Source: Streptomyces ficellus
GTDB taxonomy: Bacteria; Actinomycetota; Actinomycetes; Streptomycetales; Streptomycetaceae
Length of the DNA: 64,000 nucleotides
Reading direction: 5' to 3'
NCBI RefSeq assembly: GCF_009739905.1
Contig: NZ_CP034279.1
Location: 4,650,001 to 4,714,000 of the forward strand
The notes under the pieces are model-generated. The model was given only the letters and a program-made list of their open reading frames with translations, did no database searches and had not been told where the DNA came from. The position numbers and the translations under genes are program-made. Below, piece by piece: positions 1 to 8,913 of the stretch. The first letter of the stretch is position 1. Every line of letters begins with the position of its first letter.

Positions 1-126
1 CTGTCGCCACCCGCTCGGCGCTCGTCAACTGGCTATCTGCCGCCAGGTCGAGTTCGGCACGGTGGCTCGGAGGAAGGCCGGCTCCGCCACCTTGACTTGA
101 GCGCGACCGGTGCCCGGCCCCTGAAG

Positions 127-315
127 CTAGCTGGCCCCGACCCAGCCGATGAAGGATCGCCAGGTGCGGTCCGGTACGGCCAGGATGGGGCCACCGCGCT
201 GCTTGGAGTCGCGAACCAGCACCAGAGGCGCTGCCTCCGCGCATTCGACGCACTCGGTACCGCTACCGCCGCTGTACGACGAAGTGAACCACCGGAGGTC
301 GGGCTCGTCCGTCAT
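127..315 (-). CDS. DUF397 domain protein
   Basis: A 62-aa protein with the DUF397 pattern: an early Trp followed by SSYSGGSGTECVE, then VLVRDSK, a GP pair, and a closing W-x-x-F. Members are small partners of XRE/DUF5753 regulators in Streptomyces and are thought to work with them in developmental or antibiotic control; the biochemical role is unknown. I chose the ATG at 315 because it overlaps the regulator's stop as TGATG, which indicates translational coupling. An ATG five codons upstream is possible but lies inside the regulator. Function is by family only. Confidence 0.85.
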   Translation of the reverse strand: MTDEPDLRWFTSSYSGGSGTECVECAEAAPLVLVRDSKQRGGPILAVPDRTWRSFIGWVGAS

Positions 316-1160
316 CAATGCTCCTCGCACACGCGCTGTATGAACTCCGCCGAGGCCGGGAGGTCGAGCGCCTGTGCGCGGAGGTAGTCGAACGCCAATT
401 TATAGCGCTCCAGTTCTTTCGGCTTCTCCATGAACAGGCCGCCGCCAAGCAGATCCGCGTAGACGACGTCCAGTTCGGGGGAAGGGCCGCCGAGGATGAC
501 GAAGCTACCGACCGCAGCGGCGTGCGCGCCGGTGGCGAAGGGCAGGACCTGAAGGGTGATGTGCGGCAGTGTGACGATCTCGGAGAGGTGCCTCAGCTGC
601 TCACGCATGGTTTCGCGGCCGCCCACGCGGCGCCGTATCACTGCCTCGTCGATCACGGCCCAGATGTGCGGGGGGTCCTCGCGGTGGAGCAGCTCCTGCC
701 GCTTCATACGGATGTCGACCATGTGCTGTACCTCAGCCTCGTCGCAGCGCATTTCGGAGGCGCGGTGCACAGCCTCGGCGTAGGCACGGGTTTGAAGGAG
801 GCCCGGTACGTACATGCTGGCGTAGTGGTCTTCGCGAACCACCTCGTCCTCGAGTGTGAGCATGAGGTTCATCGACTCTGGGATGGAGTCGGCGAGTGAG
901 CGCCACCAGCCCTGGATCTTGGCACCTTTGGCGAGTTCGACGAGCGCTGCTCGCTCTTCGTCGAGGGCTCCGTACTCCCGGCAAAGTGCGTCAACGGCTG
1001 GCCATTTGACCGTGCCTTCCTTGGTTTCGTAGCGACTCAGCGTGGCCTTGGAGATGCCGACGCGCGAGCCCGCCTCCTCAAGGGTCAAGCCTGAGTTCTC
1101 GCGAAGACGGCGGAGCTCGACGCCTAGTTGGCGACGGCGTGTGGTGGGTCCGACCGGCAT
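315..1160 (-). CDS. XRE-family regulator with DUF5753 (WhiJ-like)
   Basis: A 281-aa DNA-binding regulator. Residues about 11-65 form a helix-turn-helix of the Cro/C1 type (LRRLRENSGLTLEEAG, then ISKATLSRYE). The rest, from about residue 95, is the DUF5753 domain with the typical YVPGLLQTRAYAEAV segment and the ALIDEAVIRR-like motif (here WAVIDEAVIRRRVGG). The ATG at 1160 starts just before the HTH; the open frame extends further upstream, but that part has no HTH-family character. It is coupled to the DUF397 gene and divergent from an RsbW-like ATPase gene, the layout of whiJ/abaA-like loci in Streptomyces, which influence sporulation and secondary metabolism. Target genes cannot be told from sequence. 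Confidence 0.88.
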   Translation of the reverse strand: MPVGPTTRRRQLGVELRRLRENSGLTLEEAGSRVGISKATLSRYETKEGTVKWPAVDALCREYGALDEERAALVELAKGAKIQGWWRSLADSIPESMNLMLTLEDEVVREDHYASMYVPGLLQTRAYAEAVHRASEMRCDEAEVQHMVDIRMKRQELLHREDPPHIWAVIDEAVIRRRVGGRETMREQLRHLSEIVTLPHITLQVLPFATGAHAAAVGSFVILGGPSPELDVVYADLLGGGLFMEKPKELERYKLAFDYLRAQALDLPASAEFIQRVCEEH

Positions 1161-1283
1161 GCTGTTCGCCCTTCTTATCGATCTCCCTGAGGGTGCACGC
1201 CTCCGGGAGTCAGCAGCAAGGTGGCGCACGCGGGGGGCGCTTGTACCAGCCGCGCACTCCAGAGAGGTCATCACGAGCCTCAA

Positions 1284-1308
1284 TGAGAGTTCCATTTTGA
1301 GAGTTCCA
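1284..1308. repeat. tandem direct repeat TGAGAGTTCCA in divergent promoter
   Basis: Two exact copies of TGAGAGTTCCA (1284-1294 and 1298-1308) with a 14-bp period lie between the XRE/DUF5753 gene and the divergent ATPase gene. A direct repeat on almost the same helical face next to a regulator gene is a plausible autoregulatory operator. That role is inferred. Confidence 0.5.
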
Positions 1309-1368
1309 CTGCAACGCTGAAGCCAGCGCGCTGACGCGTCGAACCGCTACCCGAAAGGGGCCTTCACT

Positions 1369-2025
1369 GTGGACGTTTGTCGGTACGGGGTCTCACGCCA
1401 GGCCTGGGAGATTCTGTTCCTCGCGGAGGCGGAGAAGGTGGCCGAAGTGAGACGGGGTATTCGATCACATCTGCGACTATGGGGGCTCAGTGAGCGGGCC
1501 GACGTCGCGCAACTCTGCGCGAGCGAATTGGTCACCAACGTCATCAGGCACGTGGGGGTGGGAACACCCACGACGCTGGCCGTGTCCATGAGCGGGACGT
1601 TCCTGCGCATCGAGGTGCACGACCCCGACACTCGAGCACTGCCCACCCTGCTTCAGACGGATCACCACGCCGAGAGCGGTCGAGGGATGGCCCTCGTCGA
1701 TGCGGTGACCGATCGCTGGGGGGTGCACATCCGCGACGACCGTAAGGTGACCTGGTGTGAGCTCGCGACGGGCCTCGACACACCCGAAGGGCACATCGGC
1801 GGAGCCCGGGTGACCAGAGCCGAGGCGCTGCTCGCGTTGTACGGTGCGGTTGACTTGCCCCGGGAGCCCGCCGCCGGCAGCCTGATCAGCCTCGCGCAGG
1901 CGGAGGAGGCGGCGATCGACGTGATCGCGGACCTCCTGCACTGGCTCCGGGCCCATGGCCGCGACCCCGACGAGGCGTTGGACCGCGCGCAGACACATTT
2001 CGAGGCTGAGGTGGTGTACGCCTAA
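1369..2025 (+). CDS. RsbW-like ATP-binding protein (HATPase_c_2)
   Basis: A 218-aa protein with a GHKL/HATPase fold like anti-sigma-factor kinases. The N box is ASELVTNVIRH (residues about 51-61), followed by an IEVHDPDT segment and the glycine loop GRGMALVDAVTDRWG. It starts at a GTG. The C-terminal 80 residues are an extra segment (about 140-218) not seen in minimal RsbW proteins. These single-domain ATPases commonly accompany WhiJ-like XRE/DUF397 pairs in Streptomyces. No anti-anti-sigma partner or sigma factor is encoded nearby, so the partner is unknown. Its stop overlaps the converging helicase stop by four bases. Confidence 0.8.
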   Translation: MDVCRYGVSRQAWEILFLAEAEKVAEVRRGIRSHLRLWGLSERADVAQLCASELVTNVIRHVGVGTPTTLAVSMSGTFLRIEVHDPDTRALPTLLQTDHHAESGRGMALVDAVTDRWGVHIRDDRKVTWCELATGLDTPEGHIGGARVTRAEALLALYGAVDLPREPAAGSLISLAQAEEAAIDVIADLLHWLRAHGRDPDEALDRAQTHFEAEVVYA

Positions 2026-5000
2026 CTCGCCGCGATCGCCGCGTAGGAGTAGACGTCGACCGGGATGTCGTAGTGGAGTCGCCAGGTGATCGCCATGGGC
2101 TTGCTACCCCGGTGCTCGACGTAGGAGGCCGGGCCGAGCAGCATCCATGGCTGAGCACCGCCTATGTCCGTGGTCTTGTAGCGGCGGGCGAAAAGCAGGA
2201 CCTGGCTTCCTTCGACGGCGTGACACTGATAACGCAAGCCAGTGGGTGACGTGTCGGAGGTCTGGTTCTGGGATTCCCAGTGGAAGAGTTGCTCACTCAA
2301 GGCGTAGTCGCGGTAGCGCGTCTGGGGAGAGAAGTCCTTCTCGTCCTTCTCCAACGTGATGAGCAGGGCATCCGTCTTGATGGACTCACACCACTTCACG
2401 CCCTCACGAAAGTCTCCCGGCATGAACCCGCCAATGAAGGACTGGCCCAGTGCGGGGAGGATCTCCTCACGGCTATACGAGGCGTGGACGGTCAGCGGCA
2501 GATCGAGGTGAGCGGACGTCAGCGAGATGGGAATGTGTTCTGTGCGGTCCAGGTTGTAAGCCAGCACCTGACGGAGCTCATCCCGGAAGGCCTGCTGGTC
2601 CACGAGTGTGGCGAAGCCCTCGTCGTAACTCGCGAAGCCCTTACGGGTGCTGCCGCCCAGCGGCCAGAGCTGGAAGAACAGCATGCGGGCGTAGGCCTGG
2701 CCCCGTTCATCGAGTGTCTCGTACGCTGGTGCGCCGTCCTCAAGTAGGCGGATGTAGGCGGCGACACGGAGTGGGTCGTCGACGTGGAGGAACGAGGGGA
2801 TGCGCCTCAGCAGCGCCGCCTCGTCCTGGGGTGGGTCCGAGCGCAGTAGACCGGACCGTCGGAGGAGCCCTGTCCAAGAGTTGCCGTTACCTCGATAGAG
2901 CTCCTTGAGCTCCCGGCCGCTTTCCGTCAGGTAACTGCCGAGTCGCGGGAGGGCGTAGTCCGCCACCTCGCGCGCCAGCGCCGTGACGTTGACGCCGATG
3001 TGTTCCTTGATGTTCGCGATGATTGTCTTCTTTGCCTTCTCCTCCAGAAGGATCTGGCAACCAGAAGGCAGTTGCGGGAAGTCATGCTCAATGTTGGCCA
3101 GGAGTCGCTTGCGGGTGAGGTTGGTCAGCGCGCGGAACTGATTCTCGAATCGGAATTCCTTGCGGTGCTGTCCGATGAAATCCAAGACGGTCAGCACGGC
3201 TTTACCCTCGCTGCGACGCAGTCCCCGCCCCAGTTGCTGGAGGAATACGATGGCGCTGGAGGTGGGGCGTAGCAGGAGGAGCGTGTCCACGTCCGGAACG
3301 TCGAGGCCCTCATTGAAGAGGTCGACCGAGAAGATCGTTTGAAGGGTGCCGGCCTTGAGATCGGCCAAGGCCTGCTGGCGTTGCGCGGCGGGTGTTTCGC
3401 CGGAGATCGCGACCGCACGCAGCCCGGCGGCACGAAAGGCCTCCGCCATGAAGTGGGCGTGTGCGACGGTCACGCAGAAGCCCAGCGCTCGCATAGTGAA
3501 CGGATCGGCGATCTTCTCCTGTACCGACTTCGCGACCAATCGGGCCCGGGCGTCGTTGCCGGTGAGCACGTTATCCAGTTGGGTGGTGTCATAGCCTCCG
3601 CGCTTCCACCGCACGGCGCGCAGATCGGTGTTGTCACTGATGCCGAAGTAGTGAAATGGGCTGAGCAGGTCGTTCTCCAGGGCCTCCCACAGTCGCATCT
3701 CCGCGGCGATCCGGCCGTCGAAGTACTCGTCCTGGATGCTCCTGCCGTCCGTACGCTCCGGCGTCGCCGTCAGGGCAAGCAGCTCCTTGGGTGCGAAGTG
3801 GCTCACGATCTTCTTGTAGGTCGGGGACGTGCCGTGATGGAACTCGTCGATCACGATGACGTCGAAATGGGTGGGCGGCAGTTTGTCCAGTACGCGATCC
3901 TTAAGCGATTGCACGCTGGCGAATACGTGCGTCCAACGTTCCGGGATCTCGCCGCTGTGGAAGGATTCGCCGAAGTTGGCATCGTTCAGTACGTCTTGGT
4001 ACGTGCGCATCGATTGGCGCAAGATTTCTTTACGGTGCGCCACGAAGAGCAATCGTAGATCTCGTCCGTGCTGCCTCCGCAATTGTTTGTAATCCAGCGC
4101 CGCCATCACCGTCTTGCCCGTGCCGGTCGCGGCCACGAGGAGGTTGCGGTGACGGTGGTGCACCACTCGCTCGGCGGCCAGCCGCTCCAGCATGTCGCGC
4201 TGGTGGGGGTAGGGCCGTACTTCTAGACCGGACAGCGTGATGCGTCGGGTCGCAGAGGCCGTGGACGACCCACCGGCGATCGTGAGCGCTTCCTCAAGGC
4301 GGCTCCCATCCCGCTGTGGGTCGTACGGTTCGAAAGAAGGGTCGCTCCAGTACGCGTCGAAGGTGCCCTCGAACTTGCGGAGGACGTCTGGGGTCGCCAC
4401 CGATGAGAGACGGACGTTCCACTCCAGCCCGTCCAGCAGGGCTGCTTTGGAGAGGTTGGAGCTACCGACGTACGCCGTGTCGTAGCCGGTGCCGCGGCGG
4501 AACAACCACGCCTTGGCGTGGAGCCGAGTAGAGCGCGTCTCATAGTTGACCTTGACCTCGGCATGGAACTCCTCGACGAGGCGGTCTAGGGCGCGGCGCT
4601 CGGTGGCTCCGATGTAGGTCGTGGTGATGACTCGTATGGGTACGCCGCGTTCACGCGCGGCCTTCAAGGACTGTTCGATGATGCGTAGCCCGTGCCACTT
4701 CACGAAGGCGCAGAGAAGGTCGACGCGGTCGGCGGTGGCGATCTCGGTACGGAGTTCGAAACCGAGGCTGGGATCTTCCGGTGCGTTGGTGATGAGCGCG
4801 GTATCGGAGAGAGGTGTCGCTGGCCGGAGCGCGTAGACGCCCGGCGCCTCTTCACGTGCCAGCGCGAGGAGTGCACGTGGCCCGTCCGCGACGAGGTCAA
4901 CCCACTCCCGGGCACCCTCCAGTGTGCTGATGGACTCCAGGATGTGGTTTGCCGCGTGGACCCGCTCTTCGGCGGCCAGCCCCTGGAGCACGTGTCGCAC

Positions 5001-5177
5001 TGTGCTGGCGACGTGTCTCGCCAAGACGTGGGGCACGGACTCTGGCCCAATGACGTCGCTGATCTGTCGCCACCCGTGTTCGGCGCTCTCCGCAAGCCGC
5101 TGTTCGAGGCGCAGCGTGATGAGCTGCTCGTACAGACCCGCTGACAAGGCCGAGGAATCGCTGCCGATCTGAGGCAT
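2022..5177 (-). CDS. SF2 DEAD/DEAH helicase with N-terminal PLD domain and C-terminal DUF3427
   Basis: A 1051-aa multidomain DNA helicase. A phospholipase D-like nuclease domain occupies about residues 130-285, with one HxK motif (H220-A-K222) and the downstream GSSNLSKAAL segment. The helicase core has Walker A GTGKT (352-356), Walker B DEFH (444-447), motif III LTATPERT and motif VI QLGRGLRRSEGK. The last about 350 residues match DUF3427 in position and style. PLD-helicase-DUF3427 proteins are often found in bacterial DNA-processing and defence neighbourhoods. Only one HKD half is visible, so nuclease action would need a dimer. It is divergent from the McrB-N/nuclease gene at 5336 across 158 bp. 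The assignment to defence is inference. Confidence 0.85.
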   Translation of the reverse strand: MPQIGSDSSALSAGLYEQLITLRLEQRLAESAEHGWRQISDVIGPESVPHVLARHVASTVRHVLQGLAAEERVHAANHILESISTLEGAREWVDLVADGPRALLALAREEAPGVYALRPATPLSDTALITNAPEDPSLGFELRTEIATADRVDLLCAFVKWHGLRIIEQSLKAARERGVPIRVITTTYIGATERRALDRLVEEFHAEVKVNYETRSTRLHAKAWLFRRGTGYDTAYVGSSNLSKAALLDGLEWNVRLSSVATPDVLRKFEGTFDAYWSDPSFEPYDPQRDGSRLEEALTIAGGSSTASATRRITLSGLEVRPYPHQRDMLERLAAERVVHHRHRNLLVAATGTGKTVMAALDYKQLRRQHGRDLRLLFVAHRKEILRQSMRTYQDVLNDANFGESFHSGEIPERWTHVFASVQSLKDRVLDKLPPTHFDVIVIDEFHHGTSPTYKKIVSHFAPKELLALTATPERTDGRSIQDEYFDGRIAAEMRLWEALENDLLSPFHYFGISDNTDLRAVRWKRGGYDTTQLDNVLTGNDARARLVAKSVQEKIADPFTMRALGFCVTVAHAHFMAEAFRAAGLRAVAISGETPAAQRQQALADLKAGTLQTIFSVDLFNEGLDVPDVDTLLLLRPTSSAIVFLQQLGRGLRRSEGKAVLTVLDFIGQHRKEFRFENQFRALTNLTRKRLLANIEHDFPQLPSGCQILLEEKAKKTIIANIKEHIGVNVTALAREVADYALPRLGSYLTESGRELKELYRGNGNSWTGLLRRSGLLRSDPPQDEAALLRRIPSFLHVDDPLRVAAYIRLLEDGAPAYETLDERGQAYARMLFFQLWPLGGSTRKGFASYDEGFATLVDQQAFRDELRQVLAYNLDRTEHIPISLTSAHLDLPLTVHASYSREEILPALGQSFIGGFMPGDFREGVKWCESIKTDALLITLEKDEKDFSPQTRYRDYALSEQLFHWESQNQTSDTSPTGLRYQCHAVEGSQVLLFARRYKTTDIGGAQPWMLLGPASYVEHRGSKPMAITWRLHYDIPVDVYSYAAIAAS

Positions 5178-5335
5178 GGCTCGCTCCCGGTGGACGTGAT
5201 CGCTGGAGCCGTTCTACCAAGGTGCGCGGACACCCCGGTCCGCAACGGCCAACTGAGCCCACGCGACATGACGAAGTCGGTCGCTACTAATCAATTTCAT
5301 GGCTGAACCTGATCATGTCGGGCTAACTTTTGTGA
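5178..5335. promoter_or_regulatory. divergent promoter region between helicase and nuclease genes
   Basis: 158 bp separate two divergent starts. The right part (about 5284-5335) is unusually A/T-rich for this genome, with ACTAATCAATTTCATGG and CTAACTTTTGTG runs. That suits a promoter, but no convincing -35/-10 pair or operator could be fixed by eye. Confidence 0.35.
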
Positions 5336-6451
5336 ATGTCTCTCCGTGACCTGCTGATACGCATAGCGCAGACCTACGAGCCCGACGGCATGGCGTCCAG
5401 CGATCTCCCTGGACACGCCGCGTTGTGGGAAGTGGAGAAGCGAACGGACCTGCCCTGGCCCACGGGTTGCTCCGCCATAGGCTACGGCGGGCAGGGGAAG
5501 GCGAGCCTGACACCCTGGATCGGGGTCTTCGACCGCACCATCAACGAGAACCCGCACGACGGCCTCTACCTGGCCTACATTTTCGACTACCCACGTCACT
5601 CGGTCACCCTGACCTTGCAGCAGGGCGTGACCAAGCTGAGCAAGGTGTACGGCAAGGGCGGCAAGCTGCATCGCTATCTGACCGTCCAGGCGCAGACGTT
5701 GCGGGGAGCCCTACGGCCGGAGTTGGCCGACGAGTGGCAGGACACGATGGACCTGCTGGTGGGCACCCAGCACTGGCGGCCCCGTTCCTACGAGAAGGCC
5801 AACGTGGCGGCGCGGCGGTACCTGGTGGAGAGCCTGCCCTCGGACGACGACCTGGTGAAGGACTTGGGGGAGGCGGTGCAACTCCTGCGGGACGCAGCCG
5901 TGGTGGACCGCTTCTGGCTCCAGTCGCCGACGGCCACGGAACCGATCATCGAGTTTGCCGAGCACGGCCACGCCGAGGACCCGCTGGCCGACTTCCAGGC
6001 GAAGAGCAGCGACAGCTACTACGTCGACGTCCAGGGCGGCAGGCAGGAGCGGACCAAGGAGCATGAGGCGTTGCTCCTGAGGTTCGCGCAGCACGCGGCC
6101 GCCTGCGGGTACGTCGCGATCACGAAGAACATGCACCCGCGTGACGTCGTCCTACGACACCCCCGTTTTCCCCAACGCGAGTGGCTGGTCGAGGGCAAGA
6201 CGGTGAAGCCTCGGGCGGCGTACCGGGCCGTCCGTGAGGCGGTCGGCCAGCTGTACGAGTACCGGCACTTCTACTACGAGAGGAAGGGGCACCCGGAGGC
6301 TCCGCACCTCGTGGCGCTGTTCACGCACGACATAGGGGAGTACGCCGACTACCTGGCCACACTGGGCATCGCGGCCATCTGGGAGCGACCCAGCGGGTGG
6401 GGCGGCTCCCAGCAGGCCATCGATTGGCGGTTGGCCGACTCCGACGACTAG
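5336..6451 (+). CDS. McrB-N-like (DUF3578) protein with PD-(D/E)XK-type nuclease domain
   Basis: A 371-aa protein in two parts. Residues about 1-150 resemble the McrB N-terminal DUF3578 domain, a DNA-recognition module: a WIGVFDRTI motif, then GLYLAYIFDY and LQQGVT. Residues about 235-355 read as a restriction-type nuclease: E243 in an opening helix, D270 (HPRDVVL), E286-x-K288 (WLVEGK) on a strand, and a Q305-x-x-x-Y309 helix motif, followed by a GIAAIWE strand. There is no AAA+ GTPase domain, so it is not McrB itself. A modified-DNA-specific (type IV-like) endonuclease is the best guess, possibly working with the divergent helicase. Function has not been shown for this exact arrangement as far as I can tell. 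Confidence 0.7.
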   Translation: MSLRDLLIRIAQTYEPDGMASSDLPGHAALWEVEKRTDLPWPTGCSAIGYGGQGKASLTPWIGVFDRTINENPHDGLYLAYIFDYPRHSVTLTLQQGVTKLSKVYGKGGKLHRYLTVQAQTLRGALRPELADEWQDTMDLLVGTQHWRPRSYEKANVAARRYLVESLPSDDDLVKDLGEAVQLLRDAAVVDRFWLQSPTATEPIIEFAEHGHAEDPLADFQAKSSDSYYVDVQGGRQERTKEHEALLLRFAQHAAACGYVAITKNMHPRDVVLRHPRFPQREWLVEGKTVKPRAAYRAVREAVGQLYEYRHFYYERKGHPEAPHLVALFTHDIGEYADYLATLGIAAIWERPSGWGGSQQAIDWRLADSDD

Positions 6452-6458
6452 ACCCCGC

Positions 6459-6920
6459 TCACCCGTTGTCGCAGCCCACGCCGTCGTTGTCGCGGTCGAG
6501 GTGGCTGGCGTAGCCGGGGTCGCCGCGGTGGACGGGGGCGGCGCCGGCGGCACGGGCGGCGGCGCAGTTGGCGTAGTAGACGTCGCCGCCGCTGTCGTCG
6601 CCGCCACCGCTGTCGTCGTTCGAGTCGGGGGCGGCCGCCGGGGCGGGGGCCTGGCGGGTGACCGTGGTCGTCGCCGTGACCGTTTCGGTGACGGTGACCG
6701 TGGGGGCCGGGGCGGCGGAGGGGGTGGCCGTGGCGGTGGCGGTGGCCGTGGTGGTGACCGTGACGGCGGAGGCGGCCTTGGTGGTGGCCTTGGGGGCGTC
6801 CTCGGAGCCGAGGGCCCCGCAGCCCGTGCCGATGATCAGGAGCAGCGCGCCGCCCGCCCAGACGCGCTTCACGCGGTACAGGGGGCGGGCGGCGGACGGC
6901 TGCTGGTAGGCGTTGCTCAT
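6459..6920 (-). CDS. secreted lipoprotein-like protein with C-terminal excalibur domain
   Basis: A 153-aa protein. After a short cytosolic start and a hydrophobic segment (about residues 20-35, GGALLLIIGTGCGALG, a plausible lipobox ending at Cys) there is a low-complexity Thr/Val/Ala stretch (about 45-100). The end is an excalibur calcium-binding domain: YYANCAAARAAGAAP, GDPGY, then the EF-hand-like DRDNDGVGCDNG. The ATG at 6920 begins just ahead of the membrane segment; the frame runs upstream but reads as intergenic. It converges with the nuclease gene, with only 7 bp between stops. It is probably anchored on the outer face of the membrane. Role unknown. Confidence 0.82.
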   Translation of the reverse strand: MSNAYQQPSAARPLYRVKRVWAGGALLLIIGTGCGALGSEDAPKATTKAASAVTVTTTATATATATPSAAPAPTVTVTETVTATTTVTRQAPAPAAAPDSNDDSGGGDDSGGDVYYANCAAARAAGAAPVHRGDPGYASHLDRDNDGVGCDNG

Positions 6921-7018
6921 GGGCACACGTCTCCCTCGCGCACAGGCTGACGGCAGTGGTTGATTGTGAAAATACTGCACGTGAACGGTGAAGAGGAGGG
7001 AAACGGTCCGATCCGGCG

Positions 7019-8032
7019 TCAGATGCGTGCCGTCCCGTGGCACGCCGCGTACTTCGTGCCCGAGCCGCACCAGCAGGGGGACGTGCGGGGCGGGGGCCAG
7101 GGGGTGGCGCGGCCGCGGGCGGCGAGGGTGGTGGCGTACTGGGGGAGGAGCGCCGCGTTGGACGGCGACGTGTACTCGGAGGCCGCGAACGCCTCGTACG
7201 ACGGGACCGTGCCCTGGACGATGCCCAGGTTGGGGGTGCCCGCGGCGGAGAGTTCGCGCAGCGAGGCCTCCAGGTCCGTGAGGTGGGCCTCATGCGTGGG
7301 GTACTCCGACTCCAGCTCCGGGTAGGCCGCGAGGAGCTCGTCCAGCTCGCCGGCCGGCCAGAGCAGGACCGCCACCGGGAACGGGCGGGACAGGGCCGTG
7401 CGGTACGAGCCGAGCTCACTGCGCAGCCGGGTGATCTCCGCCCGCAGCTCGGCCGGGTCGGAGGAGCCGAGCGACCACAGGCGCTTCGGGTCGTGCAGCT
7501 CGTCCAGCGGGACGGCGCCCGTGTGGAGGCGGTCCGCCAGGACGTCCCAGTCGTCGTGGCGCAGCGCCAGCAGGCGGCGCACCCGGTGGCGGCCCATGAG
7601 CAGCGACTGGTGCGCGTAGGGCACCTCGTCCTCGGGGGACGGGACGAGGGCGGTGACGGCCGTGCTGAAGGTGGCCTCGGCGGTCTCCAGCTCGTCGTGG
7701 GCCTCCAGGGTCTCCGCGACGATCTCCCAGGCCGCGCCGTCGGTGACCGGCGTCGCGCGGAGGCCGTCGATGATGACCCGCGCCTCGGCCTCGTGGCCGT
7801 ACTCCCACAGGTTGGCGGCCTTCAGGGCCTTGATCAGGTGCGGGTTCTCCGGGGGCGGCGTCGCGGCCAGGAGGTCGTCGTACAGCGTCGTCGCGCGTGC
7901 GCGGTCGCCGGCCAGCTCCAGGTGGGCGGCCGCCTGGAGGAGCAGCGGTTCGCGGTCCTCGGGGTACCGCTCCGCGGTGCGCAGCAGACGCTCGGCTTCG
8001 GTGATGTGATCGGCAGGCGTGTCGGGGCGCAT
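7019..8032 (-). CDS. TPR-like protein with C-terminal SEC-C zinc motif
   Basis: A 337-aa cytosolic protein. The first half has helical repeats of TPR style (EAERLLRTAERYPEDREPLLLQAA, then an ELAGDRARATTLYDDLL repeat). The last about 25 residues carry a SEC-C motif, CWCGSGTKYAACH, the zinc-binding module also found at the SecA C terminus. Proteins with this architecture are conserved and uncharacterised in Streptomyces. The ATG at 8032 starts directly before the repeats. The start lies close to the divergent sortase gene, so the two share a roughly 70-bp promoter region. Confidence 0.75.
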   Translation of the reverse strand: MRPDTPADHITEAERLLRTAERYPEDREPLLLQAAAHLELAGDRARATTLYDDLLAATPPPENPHLIKALKAANLWEYGHEAEARVIIDGLRATPVTDGAAWEIVAETLEAHDELETAEATFSTAVTALVPSPEDEVPYAHQSLLMGRHRVRRLLALRHDDWDVLADRLHTGAVPLDELHDPKRLWSLGSSDPAELRAEITRLRSELGSYRTALSRPFPVAVLLWPAGELDELLAAYPELESEYPTHEAHLTDLEASLRELSAAGTPNLGIVQGTVPSYEAFAASEYTSPSNAALLPQYATTLAARGRATPWPPPRTSPCWCGSGTKYAACHGTARI

Positions 8033-8099
8033 GGGGGACACCGTACTGCTGTGCGCAAGGACTCTGGTGGGTTCACGGGGGAGCACCTATGGTGCCGCC

Positions 8100-8894
8100 G
8101 TGCGCGAGCGGATACCGGTGGTGGTACGTCGGCGGCGGCGCGGGTGGCGCGGGGCGCTCGCCCGGGGGGTGTGGGTGGCGGGCGAGGGCGCCGTCACGGC
8201 CGGGGTGGTGTTGCTGCTGCTCGTCGCCCACCAGCTCTGGTGGACCAACCAGCAGGCCCGCGCCGGCGCCCAGAGGCAGGTCCACGCTCTGGAGCGGGAG
8301 TGGGCCAAGCCGCCGCCACCCGGCGCGGGCGCGGGTGCGGAGCCGTCCCCCGTACCGCCGGACCTCGCGCCCGTACCGGAAGGCACCCGGCCCGGCAGCG
8401 GGGCGGACGTGGAGCGCCCGTCCGCCGGCGGGGAGCGCCCGGAGCCCTCGCTGTCCCCGCGCGGCCCGGCGTACGCGATCCTCCGCATCCCCGCCCTGCG
8501 GCTCACCGTGCCCGTCGCGCACGGCGTCGCCAGACGCGGCGTCCTCGACCAGGGGTACGTCGGGCACTACCCCGGCACCGCGCGGCCCGGCGAGGCCGGG
8601 AACCTCGCCCTCGCCGGGCACCGCAACACCCACGGTGAGCCCTTCCGCCACATCGACCGGCTCCGCAGGGGCGACGAGATCGTGGTGGAGACCCGCGACG
8701 GCGTCCACACCTACGCGGTCGACGCGACGCTGCCGCGCACCTCGCCCCGGGACACCGCCGCCATCGCCCCCGTACCGAGGGGATACGACGAGCCCGGCCA
8801 CTACGTGACGCTCACGACTTGCACGCCCGAGTACAGTTCGAGGTACCGGCTCGTCGTGTGGGGGAAGCTCCTGTCGACGCGGCCGCGTCATTAG
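8100..8894 (+). CDS. class E sortase
   Basis: A 264-aa membrane transpeptidase. After an arginine-rich start there is one transmembrane helix (AGVVLLLLVAHQLWW, about residues 25-42), a Pro-rich linker, and the sortase barrel (about 125-260). Catalytic residues are the His of LALAGHRNTHG, the Cys of LTTCTPEYSSRYRLVV, and the Arg six residues after that Cys. Class E sortases of Streptomyces anchor LAxTG proteins such as chaplins to peptidoglycan. I chose the GTG at 8100 because an in-frame start upstream would overlap the SEC-C gene start. No obvious substrate lies next to it; an LPRTG protein is encoded at 44385. Confidence 0.88.
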   Translation: MRERIPVVVRRRRRGWRGALARGVWVAGEGAVTAGVVLLLLVAHQLWWTNQQARAGAQRQVHALEREWAKPPPPGAGAGAEPSPVPPDLAPVPEGTRPGSGADVERPSAGGERPEPSLSPRGPAYAILRIPALRLTVPVAHGVARRGVLDQGYVGHYPGTARPGEAGNLALAGHRNTHGEPFRHIDRLRRGDEIVVETRDGVHTYAVDATLPRTSPRDTAAIAPVPRGYDEPGHYVTLTTCTPEYSSRYRLVVWGKLLSTRPRH

Positions 8895-8913
8895 GGACGG
8901 GAGAGGGGGGATC

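Noticed and set aside
1..126. Possible end of a gene entering from the left edge
   Set aside because: Frame 2 is open to a TGA near 101, but the 30 residues show nothing recognisable; too little to call.
5336..6451. Calling this gene mcrB or part of an McrBC system
   Set aside because: Only the N-terminal DUF3578 is McrB-like. There is no AAA+ GTPase domain and no McrC gene beside it.
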